Shown piece by piece: positions 54,994 to 64,000 of a DNA stretch of 64,000 bases. How positions within the stretch are numbered: position 1 is the first letter of the stretch; each line of letters opens with the position of its first letter. The stretch lies in assembly GCF_932526225.1 (NCBI RefSeq), contig NC_064041.1, forward strand, positions 7,864,331-7,928,330, written 5' to 3'. The DNA comes from Nematostella vectensis (taxonomy: Eukaryota > Cnidaria > Anthozoa > Actiniaria > Edwardsiidae). Under the pieces are notes generated by a model. The model was not told the DNA's origin, made no database searches, and saw only the letters and a list, made by a program, of their open reading frames with translations. The translations under genes were made by a program, and so were the position numbers.

Positions 54994-55622
54994 CAAGAAT
55001 ACGTGACAGCTTGCAAAGTCACGTCACCAAACTACAAGGACATGTAACGGAACGTCCCAAAACGTGCCAATAGGCTCCGAGCGTGTGACGTCATTGCTAG
55101 GAGCCAATCGTACGCGAAGCATAAAATGAAAAGTATAGATTTTCCCACTGGTCTGTTATAGTGACTTGACGAGCTGTTCTGCCAATGACCACACTCCCTA
55201 GTCGAGAAGTTCTTTACCCAGTCGACGTTTGCGCCCATACTCCGCACCAAGTTTGTGTTTAGCTTTTTTGGACGCCTTTTTTCACGCCGTTGTAAGGGCG
55301 TGATTTACTCAAATACGCAATGGCGTATTTTGATTATCTTCCTCAAATCAGCATGAAAGATTATATGGAAAAGAAAGCCTGCGATTCCAATGTTCGCTGG
55401 CGTTTGTGGTATTTTGAGTCTCTGGAAAAATGAGACGCTAACACGACGATGATCCCTGCTTTCGTCCAATCTGTTTCCGGTTACAGAGTGTTGTCATACT
55501 TATGGATGTTGATTATGTCTTATGTTTATGTAAATAGATATTAGTGTGAGATGCATGCTTCATTAGAAATTTTTGTATATTATATATTTTAAATAAATAT
55601 GTGATTGATACTATGAATAAAC
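54994..55622 (+). terminator. CCDC18 3' UTR and poly(A) signals
   Basis: After the TGA at 54991-54993 an AT-rich tail contains AATAAA at 55592-55597 and again at 55617-55622, followed by a T/G-rich stretch. These are the likely cleavage signals. Confidence 0.6.
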
Positions 55623-57190
55623 AACCAAGCGAAATAATGTTGATAATAATGTGATATTACCTTCTTTACTCATATCTACCCCAAGTGATTCGTATTGGTG
55701 GTGAATTAAAATCTGTTCCTTCCTCCAATGAGAGCGAAAGATGTGGAGCCTCTTTAGGGGATGATACAAAATAATACATGCTTCTTTCCAGAAATTGTGT
55801 TGTGCGCGCTTTATCGAGCTACAAGCCTGAATGCATCTAGAATGTTTAACAGATGGGGAAGGATGGAAAGTTTAGCCAGTGGGCGTTTTTAACTCCTCCA
55901 ACGCGCTACTCAGGCGCAATCTGTGGCAGCTGCAACGCACCACTTCCAAAACACTGGTGGAGCACATCGTGTCTGAACACTGCAAGCAATCTTTCGGAGT
56001 GTTTCTAATATTAGAACACGTCGTGTCTGAACACGGCCCGTGCAATTTGAGCTCAAGAAAAGATCACTAGTGCTAATTATTTCCAAATTCATAGATCCGA
56101 CGCGCGCACGAATATCTAATCAGAAAAGCAGCAAATAGAAGCCAGCGAAGTGCAACCCAAATGTCCCACAAATTGTACTACGAGTTTGGTTGTTGAATGG
56201 AAACGGCACGTATCCAGCTCGAAATACGAAAACTTGGAAACGATAAGATAAAGGTGCTCTCTTCGGTAGGTACTATGTGTTTTCAAAGCTATTTTTGTCA
56301 ACTTGCAGTGATTTAATTGCGGGGAAAAGTAGAAGAGAATGCCGAATTCGCTGTTTACGCATGACTTTCAACTACAAGTTTTATTGGCAAACGTCAAGAT
56401 TTTTACAGCAATAATACAAACGCCAGTCTCAGCTGAGGTATTTACCTGTCATGATAAAATTAGTGCTTCTACAAGTGTCTTATTAAAGAAAAAACCTCCT
56501 ACACAAAGTGATGTATCGGATGAGCCAAAGTTTTTCTTCAGGTTTATTATGATAAAGTGGTTTTCATAAATCCTTTGAAATACACTTTAGTATGAGACAC
56601 TTGATTACACCGTTATTATTATCGTCATTGTAATTATTGTTATTATTATTCTTATTTGTATTATTCTTCCTTTTCTTTAATTACTCTTTATTACATTTTA
56701 CCTAGTTCACTCTTGTTTCACGAGGTTTATAAAAAACACTCAATCTGGCAAATGTTCGATCAGCCTCTCGCTTATCCCTAGCAAGGACGACGGCTAGGAA
56801 AACAAAGTAAAACAGTATTGTCAGAGACAGATAAAAATAACTAAGGACATAATTCTTCAGCAGCGAACGTAGTTAGAGGAGTTAACAGTGCAAACTCCCG
56901 CGTCCTCAATTGATAGTTAGCAATTATTTACAAAACTGGCGGAATGACAATATAGAAATCTACCACCGTGACGCTGGCGCCTTTGCTCATGACAACAAAG
57001 AATTGACCTGAAACATGGAGTCTTCATAACAAGTTTCTGAAATTTATCAGACAGAACGCATTTTTACGTGCTTCTATTGAATTTCTGAATCCAATTTTAT
57101 GTTTTCTGCCGTCTTCTGTCATTGACCGGCAGAAACACAGGCCAAACCAAAGCAATACCATCAATAGTGAAGCGTTAGCGATTTGTCCAA
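55623..57190. other. intergenic sequence, nothing recognised
   Basis: Several short ORFs, none with splice support or recognisable motifs. A duplicated GTGTCTGAACAC-type segment occurs at about 55965-56040. Confidence 0.5.
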
Positions 57191-57320
57191 TCAGGGCCCG
57201 TCTTCAGTGGGCGATTGCCATAAGAGGCGCTGGTGGTGTGGGTTGTGGTGAGAAAATCTTGTGGGATTCGCAGTATGTTGCTGCTCGAATATTTCCTCAT
57301 TTGCCTCATTGTCGTAGTCC
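57191..57320 (-). CDS. weak candidate terminal exon, unidentified
   Basis: On the minus strand an acceptor GTCGACTTCAG precedes a 43-codon frame (DYDNEANEEIFEQQHTANP, then RFSHHNPHHQRLLW and a TEDGP end) closing at TGA (57191-57193). Composition is protein-like, but no upstream exon was identified and I do not recognise a family. Confidence 0.2.
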
Positions 57321-58920
57321 CTGAAGTCGACACAACCCCTATTCACAACCACGAACCAGGTAAACTTAACAACAGATAAAAAATAGCTCCGCAAGTGTAC
57401 ATGTAGCTACTGCAACAACTATTACAGCTTTAGTATTTTTTTACTGTAATTTGAAGTGTATACAGTTTTTACAACATATTTAGCAATAACCTTGTATTAC
57501 ACTTAGCTTATAAAAAGCTGTTATCAAAAATTCTTGACTGGCTATAAATTCTTGATAATGAATTAACCTTTAATGGATGTATTTAATAAATGGGATACTA
57601 TTTTTGATGTCTAAGATTTTTTTTAATTAAAATGTCTAAGAAAAAAAGCGAGAGAGAAATAAAAAAGGGGAAAAATGTCATTATGTGGGACTTGAACCAG
57701 GTAAATTTAACAACAGGTAACAAAGATAAGGCCAGAATTTTCCTATTTTGAAATATGAGGAAGAAATTTCGATATATGATCGAAAAGTTTTTTTTATCAA
57801 TTTTCTTATTTCTCGTACCCTGTATCAACGGCGACATTGTAGGAAGATGATATGGTATAAGTTTGCAAATAAAAAAATAGACCAAAAACATCAAATTCAC
57901 TAAAGAATAATAGTAAAAAAATATGCGACTCAGAGTTTAAAATGTCCTTATATCTAAAGAAAACAATTATTTATGCTTCCGACAGCAATGCTATAATTGA
58001 GTATTTATTTACAACCTTTCATAGTTCCTTATTATCTCTATAATTGCAAAAGTGATGCGATGCACATTACGTCTCAAAACAATAAAAAGTAGAGCAAAAG
58101 ACTAAACTTATATCCTTTATATTATTGGACAACAGCTAGGCCTAGCTCACTTAGTCGTTTTATTATTTAAACTTTTAATTCGTATTTGTTATAATTGGTA
58201 ATATGCGTGGGTTTCCCCGAATAATAGAAACGCCTACTTCGGAATGATAACGAAAGGAAACAATTTAGGCTTCCCAAATACCGAGCGACCTTCATTTCCA
58301 GCACTTATAAAGGCAAAGTCAGGAATTCCATTTAATGGATGGACATTTCCAAAACGAAAAGCACTTAAAAAAGCGTTTCCTTTTGTCTTTTGTTTTTATT
58401 TTATTCATTGGGGGTAAAAACGCCCCCTGTAAAAACAAAAAAGTTTACATGAAACAGTAAAAAACAACAATTTAGATCCTGCTGTGTTCCATGGACATTG
58501 AGTATTATGGCGGTTGCCTTTTACGCCTCATCCTCAGGGACCCAGGGCGTCGCGGAGATTGGGCACAAGGAAGCGCGGCGCGAGAAAGAAGAACAGGCTT
58601 TTCTATGTCTATGCCTCGAGCTCGACCAGATTGTATTTGCGCTCTCGTAAGTCAGTATTCAATCTGCAAGGAGGATTACTACCTACCAAAATCTATATAA
58701 TTAAGTTCATCTTGCAATAAAATACCACATATTGTATTCACTAATGTAAATTTCGGAAGCACCGTTTTAAAAACACCTAGAATGTATTGCTAGCCATAGC
58801 TAGCCACCCATCTCTTAGAGGATTATTGGCTTAGTTGGTTTAATTTACAGTAAATTTCATTAAAGTGTGGCATTTAGTTTATTTTGTTTGTTTGTTTGAA
58901 TTCTTCCTTAAAGAATTTCC
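57321..58920. other. intergenic sequence with a short repeat
   Basis: A GAACCAGGTAAA.TTAACAAC motif occurs twice (about 57354 and 57692). The 58517-58587 segment is the inverted relative of 44752-44822. No gene supported. Confidence 0.5.
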
Positions 58921-58924
58921 ATCG

Positions 58925-59125
58925 ATCCGCCATTTTATGTCCCCGCTCAATGTCGAGTCTCACAAAGCATCCACTTCCATGGGCTAATTAAAGCAAGTAA
59001 CCAAGATATTTTCAATCAAATATCGTCAATAACCAATCAGACTTCATTCTTAGATTGTTGTTTTGAAGTTTCCTTGCGAATAAACCTCTGTATTTTCAAT
59101 GATAAACAATAACAAAGGAGTGTGT
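58925..59125. repeat. dispersed repeat, relative of 37028-37225
   Basis: Same motif order as the copy in CCDC18 intron 6, including TTTTCAATCAAATATCGTCA and TGATAAACAATAACAAAG. Confidence 0.75.
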
Positions 59126-59143
59126 GATTGATATTCTTTAAGT

Positions 59144-59324
59144 CTGATTTAGACAGCACGAGTTAGTCGTATGCGACATGCCCGCAACAATACTACAACA
59201 CGAGTGGTAGAGTGTAAATCAGCCTACGACTACGCTACGACGTTCGGTTACGAAAGTCGTGGTGTGTAATACAGGGCTTGTCGTAGCCAGGTCGCATACG
59301 ACTAAATCGTGCTGTCTAAACCAG
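59144..59324. mobile_element. 181-bp MITE with CTGATTTAGACAGCACGA ends
   Basis: The left end CTGATTTAGACAGCACGA continues as TTAGTCGTATGCGAC. The right end mirrors it as GTCGCATACGACTAAATCGT then GCTGTCTAAACCAG. Inner TACGAC/GTCGTA motifs add further pairing. Confidence 0.8.
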
Positions 59325-59408
59325 CCTTTACAGCCTTGCACATGCGCTTCATTGCTTTACGTGACGCGGAGCTCCTAAAGCTGCAAAGGCGAGTAAGTTA
59401 TTTGCTCT

Positions 59409-60524
59409 TTCGAGATTGTCACGAGCTTTGTCCTTCTCCTGTCACGAGAGCACGGTGCTTATCCATTATCACCGCTGTGGAGGGAGGATCTACAATCCCT
59501 CTTACAAAGGCTGCTGCCAACAAACACTTTTCAACAGAGCTGCTTATAAATGTTGCGATGGAGACAGAGTAAGGCTCAAAGGCAAGACACTAAGAACGAC
59601 CATTTCATTTGCCTCGTGATTAGCCGAGTGTAGCTTTGCTGGATATGTTTGCACATCCCACAACAATTTGGTCACGCGCGTCCAAATGATGCTGTCATTT
59701 CAGAAGAGAAGTGTTACCAATTTTTTTTTGTCAAGAAACGGACAGAAATATATAAAGTAGATCGCAACCCACCTTCCTTTCATCCTATTCATGCAATTAA
59801 TGCCAGTCACTCTATTTACCAAATGTTCAGATGTTGCATAATGGGCCGCAGAGAAGAGAAAGGAAGGCCCCTATCCCCTCCCCCTCCGCCGGCCTTGTTC
59901 CGCCTCGTTCTCGCGACTGTGACCTTGACGCCCTGGATTTCCAAGGATGCACACTGGCCCAAAAATACTGATTGGCTTAGCTTTGATCGCTTTCCCTTTT
60001 CAGGAATGCCCTGTTTTGCGAGCATGCGCAGGTGTGGCAAACAACACTACGATCCGAATACTCATCGCTGCTGTAGCAGGCTTTGGGGATTTCCCGCAAT
60101 CTCCACAGGTAAGATTTGCGTTCTCTCTCTTCTCCTACTTACCCTTTTTTGGTAGTCCTTTTCTGCTAATCTTCTTTGGGCATTTTCAGATCTTCCAAAC
60201 TCTACCATCCTTACCTCATGCTCGAAGATCTAGCGTACTTTTTCCACAAAGTCTGCTGGATCTTCGAGCATGTCCCTACCTTCTTTCGTTCTACCCGCTA
60301 TCCTACATGTCCCATAGTGTTTTCGTCCCTCGAAAATCGGCATAAAAGGAGCCTACCCCATCATCCATCCTCCCTACACACACGCGCACCAAACAGCTCC
60401 TATGAATTCCCAAGTTTATTGACGTATCTTTTTTTGTCCGACTTTACTTGTAGCAATCCGCATGGCCTCTTAATTAATATTCTTTCTCTCTTATTTCCTA
60501 GTTTTCGTCTGTCCTCAATGTTGA
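59409..60524 (+). CDS. galaxin-like cysteine-repeat exons (partial gene model)
   Basis: Two exon-like segments encode galaxin-type repeats. Segment A (about 59415-59567, donor GTAAGG) has HRCGGRIYNPSYKGCC and YKCCDGDR. Segment B (60004-60111, acceptor TTTTCAG, donor GTAAGA) has RRCGKQHYDPNTHRCC. A possible terminal piece after TTATTTCCTAG (60502-60524) would give VFVCPQC and stop. Galaxins are secreted cysteine-rich proteins first known from coral skeleton, with relatives in non-calcifying anthozoans. Problems: A ends in phase 0 while B needs one base from its predecessor, and no signal-peptide exon was found. An exon is missing, or this is a decaying copy. Confidence 0.45.
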
Positions 60525-61700
60525 TGAAGGCAGAGAAACTACATCAGCTTATTCAAATTATATTTTTGGGGATGGCTGTAGGAAAAAAAAGAATCGCACA
60601 GTTGTGAAGGAGTTGTTTTTATCATCTACATACTATTAACATATACAAAATCCCCGTGCAAACTTTCGCACGACACGTTCAAGTTTCAAGAGAATCGCCC
60701 ACCATTTCTCGGCCAAGCAAGCAGTTTGCAACATCTTTCCATTTTGCACGGGTCTGTCTTCTACAGAAATACGCTCAGAGTTGAAGCGTTATACATAGTT
60801 CCCATGAAGTCTTTCTTTATTACATTCTTTCGCGCTCCTCTCTTGCTTGAGCCAATGAATACGATTCATGGAAATCATCGACAAACAGGGGGGGACCTGG
60901 GGGTGGGCCGAGCAAGCCCCGCCCATGATCTTTCCCCAGATCCGCCGCCGGAATCCCCGCCGTTCCCTTTTATTTATAAGAAATAATCACCCAAAGTTTA
61001 TGATATGGGGGAAGGGATCGATAGGTTACCGGGAGGGTTTTCGGGATAGTTTTTCGGGTGTAAAAATGCGTTTCTCGAAGCTAAGAGGGTAGCCTTCTAG
61101 TTGTAAGGAGCTTTTTATGGGGAGGCACTTATTTTAAGATCCGTTTTATCTCTAGATAAAAAGTACCTTTTGACAACCTTACTAGGGCCATAGCAAAACA
61201 AGATTTCAAAAATAAATTGTTGTGGCATAGTTAGTAATTGTTACTTTTCTTCTAACGTTCATTCAAAGTCATCATCGGACCCTATAGGAAACACCGTCAG
61301 GGGAGGCGCCTATTCAGGGAAGGTGATTATTTGAGAAAGGTGCTCAATTGAGCAAGTACGGTAGGCCATCTAAGGTATTTGGCTCCCCTTATGGACCTTA
61401 TTACACGCGGCGCTTTTCGAGTTTATACCTACGCTAATAAAAAAAAACAACCACAGGAAGCCCAACAGTAAAAATTTGCAAGGTCAGCGGCTGTTGATGC
61501 ACCACAGGACGAAATGGCGGCCACCATTCGAAAATTAACCCTTTTGCTAAAACAAAATATAAAATAAGAGAACAACATATAGTTTCCCTAAAAGACTTTA
61601 GGGATTTTGGATGTGAATCTCAGAGGCATTTTCTAGGTAGGGTTTTAAAATTCTGTTAAATTTGAATTTATTTTATCTACTTATTTGTTTTGTTATTTCC
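60525..61700. other. intergenic region and inferred OTUD3 promoter/5' UTR
   Basis: No coding exon supported. G-rich patches at 60887-60905 and 61007-61035. The acceptor-like TGTTCGGCAG at 61702-61711 precedes the OTUD3 start, so an untranslated exon may lie in about 61380-61640, but none was pinned down. Confidence 0.4.
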
Positions 61701-61724
61701 GATGTTCGGCAGAAGACCTTTGAA

Positions 61725-64000
61725 ATGGCGAGAGGAAACGACAAAAGCAAAGGACAACGCAGAGACGAGCTTGAACGAAAGCGGGACGAACGGGTGAGAC
61801 GAAATGCTCTAAAGAAGGAGAAACAAATTAAAGAATATCTCAACAATGACGAGAATTTTGCAAGCTTCAAGAATCAGTTAGAGTGTATTGGATACAAGAT
61901 TAAAGATATCATGGGAGATGGGTGAGTCTATGCAAAAATTCCTTACCTTTCTTGAAACTTAATATATGGACATGATGTAAATTGTTTTACTATATATATA
62001 CTTATGTTTACAGAAAAACCCAAACGCACTCTTTGCGAACTAACACAGTTCCATAAATTATCACCTCCTTAAATAATACTAGTGACCTCATCGGAACGAT
62101 CATGAATATTCAATAGGGTTTGAATAGTTAACCAAACAATGTTCATATGGTTGTACTAGGGGGAGGGGGTGTTAAGGTTGCTGAAATCCGCCTGTTTGCA
62201 CTCTTTCTAATCACAATCTGACAATCCATGTAAGTTTTTGCATGTGCACATGTGCACAGCAGTCAATATGAGCATCTTTCTGAACAAACACATACAAGAG
62301 CCCACATCATAGCTGTCAACCCAGCTTGGACAGAAATCTTGTGAAATCGGGTGAAATACAGTAAATATATGAAAAACCCCAAAAGAGCCAATGCTGGTGA
62401 ATACCGAGAATGTATGAACATTCTCACAAAAGCCAGGCTTGTGATGAGGTCCAAAATTTTGTGACACCTGCCTAAACCTGGTAAGTTGACAGCTATGCCA
62501 CATATACACCTGGACCACAGCTGTGAGTGGCCTAGTGTGTTAGCGGGTTCTTTTTACCGCTGTGGACCAGGTTCAAATCCTCAAACTGGGGATTTTTTCG
62601 GTTTCTTTATTCTTATTTGTGACACAAGTGAGTTAAAGTCATTCTGTGTTTCCAATTTTCTTGGATAAGGACACTAAACTAGAGGTCCCGTCTTTTCAAG
62701 CTGTACTATACAAACTAGGGATTTTGGTTAATAGACCCAGGGAGTTAGACCCAAACCTCTGATTGTGTGATTCCAGAAATAATATGTGCGTGTGTATTGG
62801 GGGGGGGGGGACCTCTGAGAAAATCCCCTTCGTATTGAATAATATGCCTCTGAACTTAGGGCGTTGAATCCTAGATTTCGTTTTGGTGTGTCAAATGAGT
62901 AGAGGTTTCTATTAATGTGTGTCAAAAATCTGTTAACATAGGCAGTGAACATCTACGTTGCGATTCTGCTGCTGTTCTTAATACCTATTGTACTAGAGCT
63001 ACTAAATCTGCTACTTTCAGGGCTTGTCTACTCACAGTCCACCGCCTTCCCCCTACTGCTAACAGTGTGCACTCTACACTAAGAAATTATGCGACTTTTT
63101 GAGTGGCAAATCCAAGCCACAATAAACACAAAAATGCTTCTTCAGCCATCACACCAAAAAGTGACGAAAATATAAAATCTCCCAATAAAAATAAGTATTT
63201 TCTGACGATAGAAACTTGCTGGCTGATTCGATAGCGCTAAATCAGCCTCATTTTTTTTGTGATTTTGCTGCCAAAAGCCAGAGCTCGAGTTTGCCCCCCC
63301 CCAAAAAAGTGGCATGATTTCATTGTGGAGCCTTCTTTCTGGTTCTAGGAATTGTCTGTTCAGAGCCTTCTTTCTGGTTCTAGGAATTGTCTGTTCAGAG
63401 CCTTCTTTCTGGTTCTAGGAATTGTCTGTTCAGAGCCTTCTTTCTGGTTCTAGGAATTGTCTGTTCAGAGCCTTAGGCGACCAGTTGAATGGTGACCACA
63501 CCTCGCACCTCAAACACCGCAAGGAGACCGTGAAGTACATGAGGGATCACCATGATGACTTTGCTCCCTTCATGGAGGACGGCATCACATTCGAGAAACA
63601 CTGTAAGTTCGAATTGTGAGTAGTGAACGTAGAATCTATAGATGAATAATGAGGAATTTAGGAAGTTGAAAAAAAATGCTACAAGCAGGAATTTCTTTCT
63701 ACAAATCACAGCACAACTTTTACCAATCACAGGAAATCCTACCAGAAACCCGGGCAAGAACATATGGGACTGTAACGTACTTACCCTGTTAAAAATATTA
63801 TGACTTTCAGTGGAACAGTTGTCTAAGCCCGGTGTCTATGGAGGGAATGATTCCATCGTTGCATTTGCCCGTAACCATGGTGCTGATGTAGTCATCCATC
63901 AATTGAATGAGCCCCGATGGGTGATCAGCGGTAGCCAGTACTCGACTTCCGGTCAGCGGATAGAGCTGCACATCTCTTACCATAATGGTGAGCATTATTC
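61725..64000 (+). CDS. OTUD3: OTUD3-type OTU-domain deubiquitinase, 5' part (cut by window end)
   Basis: Exons 61725-61921, 63454-63602 and 63811 to beyond 64000. Protein start [20 protein letters not shown] is basic, like the OTUD3 N-terminus, followed by [15 protein letters not shown] and the OTU catalytic box [16 protein letters not shown]. The catalytic Asp (about D65) is on exon 1 and the catalytic Cys (about C68) on exon 2, split by the intron. Further matches: [54 protein letters not shown] and [12 protein letters not shown], the last including the catalytic His region. OTUD3 cleaves ubiquitin chains. A terminal HNG|GTGAGC could be mistaken for a donor, but GEHY is conserved, so the exon probably continues. 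Confidence 0.93.
62308..62497. mobile_element. 190-bp MITE with CATAGCTGTCAAC ends
   Basis: The left end CATAGCTGTCAACCCAGCTT and the right end CCTGGTAAGTTGACAGCTATG are inverted repeats. The ends resemble those of 12503-12858. Confidence 0.7.
62520..62640 (+). mobile_element. tRNA-like SINE in OTUD3 intron 1
   Basis: GAGTGGCCTAGTGTGTTAGC resembles a Pol III A box, followed at tRNA spacing by CCAGGTTCAAATCCTC, a good B box. The body after that differs from the 44145 SINE. A tRNA gene is unlikely because the acceptor-stem halves do not pair. Confidence 0.6.
63328..63474 (+). repeat. 35-bp tandem repeat spanning the OTUD3 exon 2 acceptor
   Basis: Four perfect units of GAGCCTTCTTTCTGGTTCTA plus GGAATTGTCTGTTCA. 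Each supplies a pyrimidine tract, TTCTAG and the codons for NCLF of the catalytic box. AG positions: 63348, 63383, 63418, 63453. Only the last gives the full OTU domain; from each of the other three the frame meets a stop soon after. Confidence 0.95.

Larger units (their letters stand above)
61922..63327. other. OTUD3 intron 1
   Basis: Contains a MITE (62308-62497) and a tRNA-like SINE (62520-62640), listed separately, and a G11 run at about 62799. No exon seen between them. Confidence 0.5.

Noticed and set aside
60176-60607. 143-codon ORF after the galaxin-like exon
   Set aside because: Composition is intron-like (pyrimidine-rich) and includes a 14-bp hairpin (GCTCGAAGATC mirrored). No cysteine repeat or homology.
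62520-62640. tRNA gene
   Set aside because: A- and B-box-like motifs are present, but acceptor-stem halves do not pair and a non-tRNA body follows, so a SINE is more likely.
63980-64000. GTGAGC as a donor ending OTUD3 exon 3 at the window edge
   Set aside because: Reading on gives GEHY, the conserved catalytic-His region of OTU proteases, so the exon most likely continues past the window.

Overview
This is nuclear DNA from an animal. Genes are split into short exons by GT-AG introns, and there are many non-autonomous transposons (MITEs), SINEs, minisatellites and long poly-G/poly-C tracts. Conserved introns, an intronless rhodopsin-like GPCR inside an intron and galaxin-like cysteine repeats suggest an anthozoan cnidarian, perhaps a sea anemone such as Nematostella; the species is inference.

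Layout. 1-2.6 kb: possible end and start of a small minus-strand gene, otherwise degenerate repeats. 4.7-27.0 kb (+): a complete SCYL3 (PACE-1) pseudokinase-scaffold gene, 15 coding exons, about 752 aa; an antisense intronless class A GPCR (16.5-17.5 kb) lies in its intron 9. 27.0-29.5 kb: intergenic, with a TTAA-flanked repeat of about 1 kb and a CCAAT-rich promoter. 29.5-55.0 kb (+): a complete CCDC18-like coiled-coil gene, 25 coding exons, about 2273 aa. 55-61.7 kb: mostly non-coding, with two galaxin-like exons and one weak minus-strand exon. 61.7 kb to the end (+): the first three coding exons of an OTUD3 deubiquitinase gene, cut by the window edge. Exon boundaries were placed by hand from splice signals, phase continuity and remembered family homology; the two complete models keep one open frame throughout.

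The most striking pattern is that minisatellites repeatedly sit across or against splice junctions. In six cases the unit carries a copy of the splice site plus a little exon sequence, and in a seventh the array abuts the acceptor. SCYL3 start exon: six copies of the acceptor and start-codon cassette. SCYL3 penultimate exon: six donors. CCDC18 exon 12: six donors. CCDC18 exon 14: a 42-bp array abutting the acceptor. CCDC18 exon 17: ten acceptors. CCDC18 exon 19: five donors exactly 59 bp apart. OTUD3 exon 2: four acceptors, each followed by the catalytic-Cys codon. This could reflect duplication of splice junctions into decoy-site arrays.

The genes are not an operon and share no evident pathway: SCYL3 is a trafficking scaffold, CCDC18 a centrosome/centriolar-satellite protein, OTUD3 a deubiquitinase.
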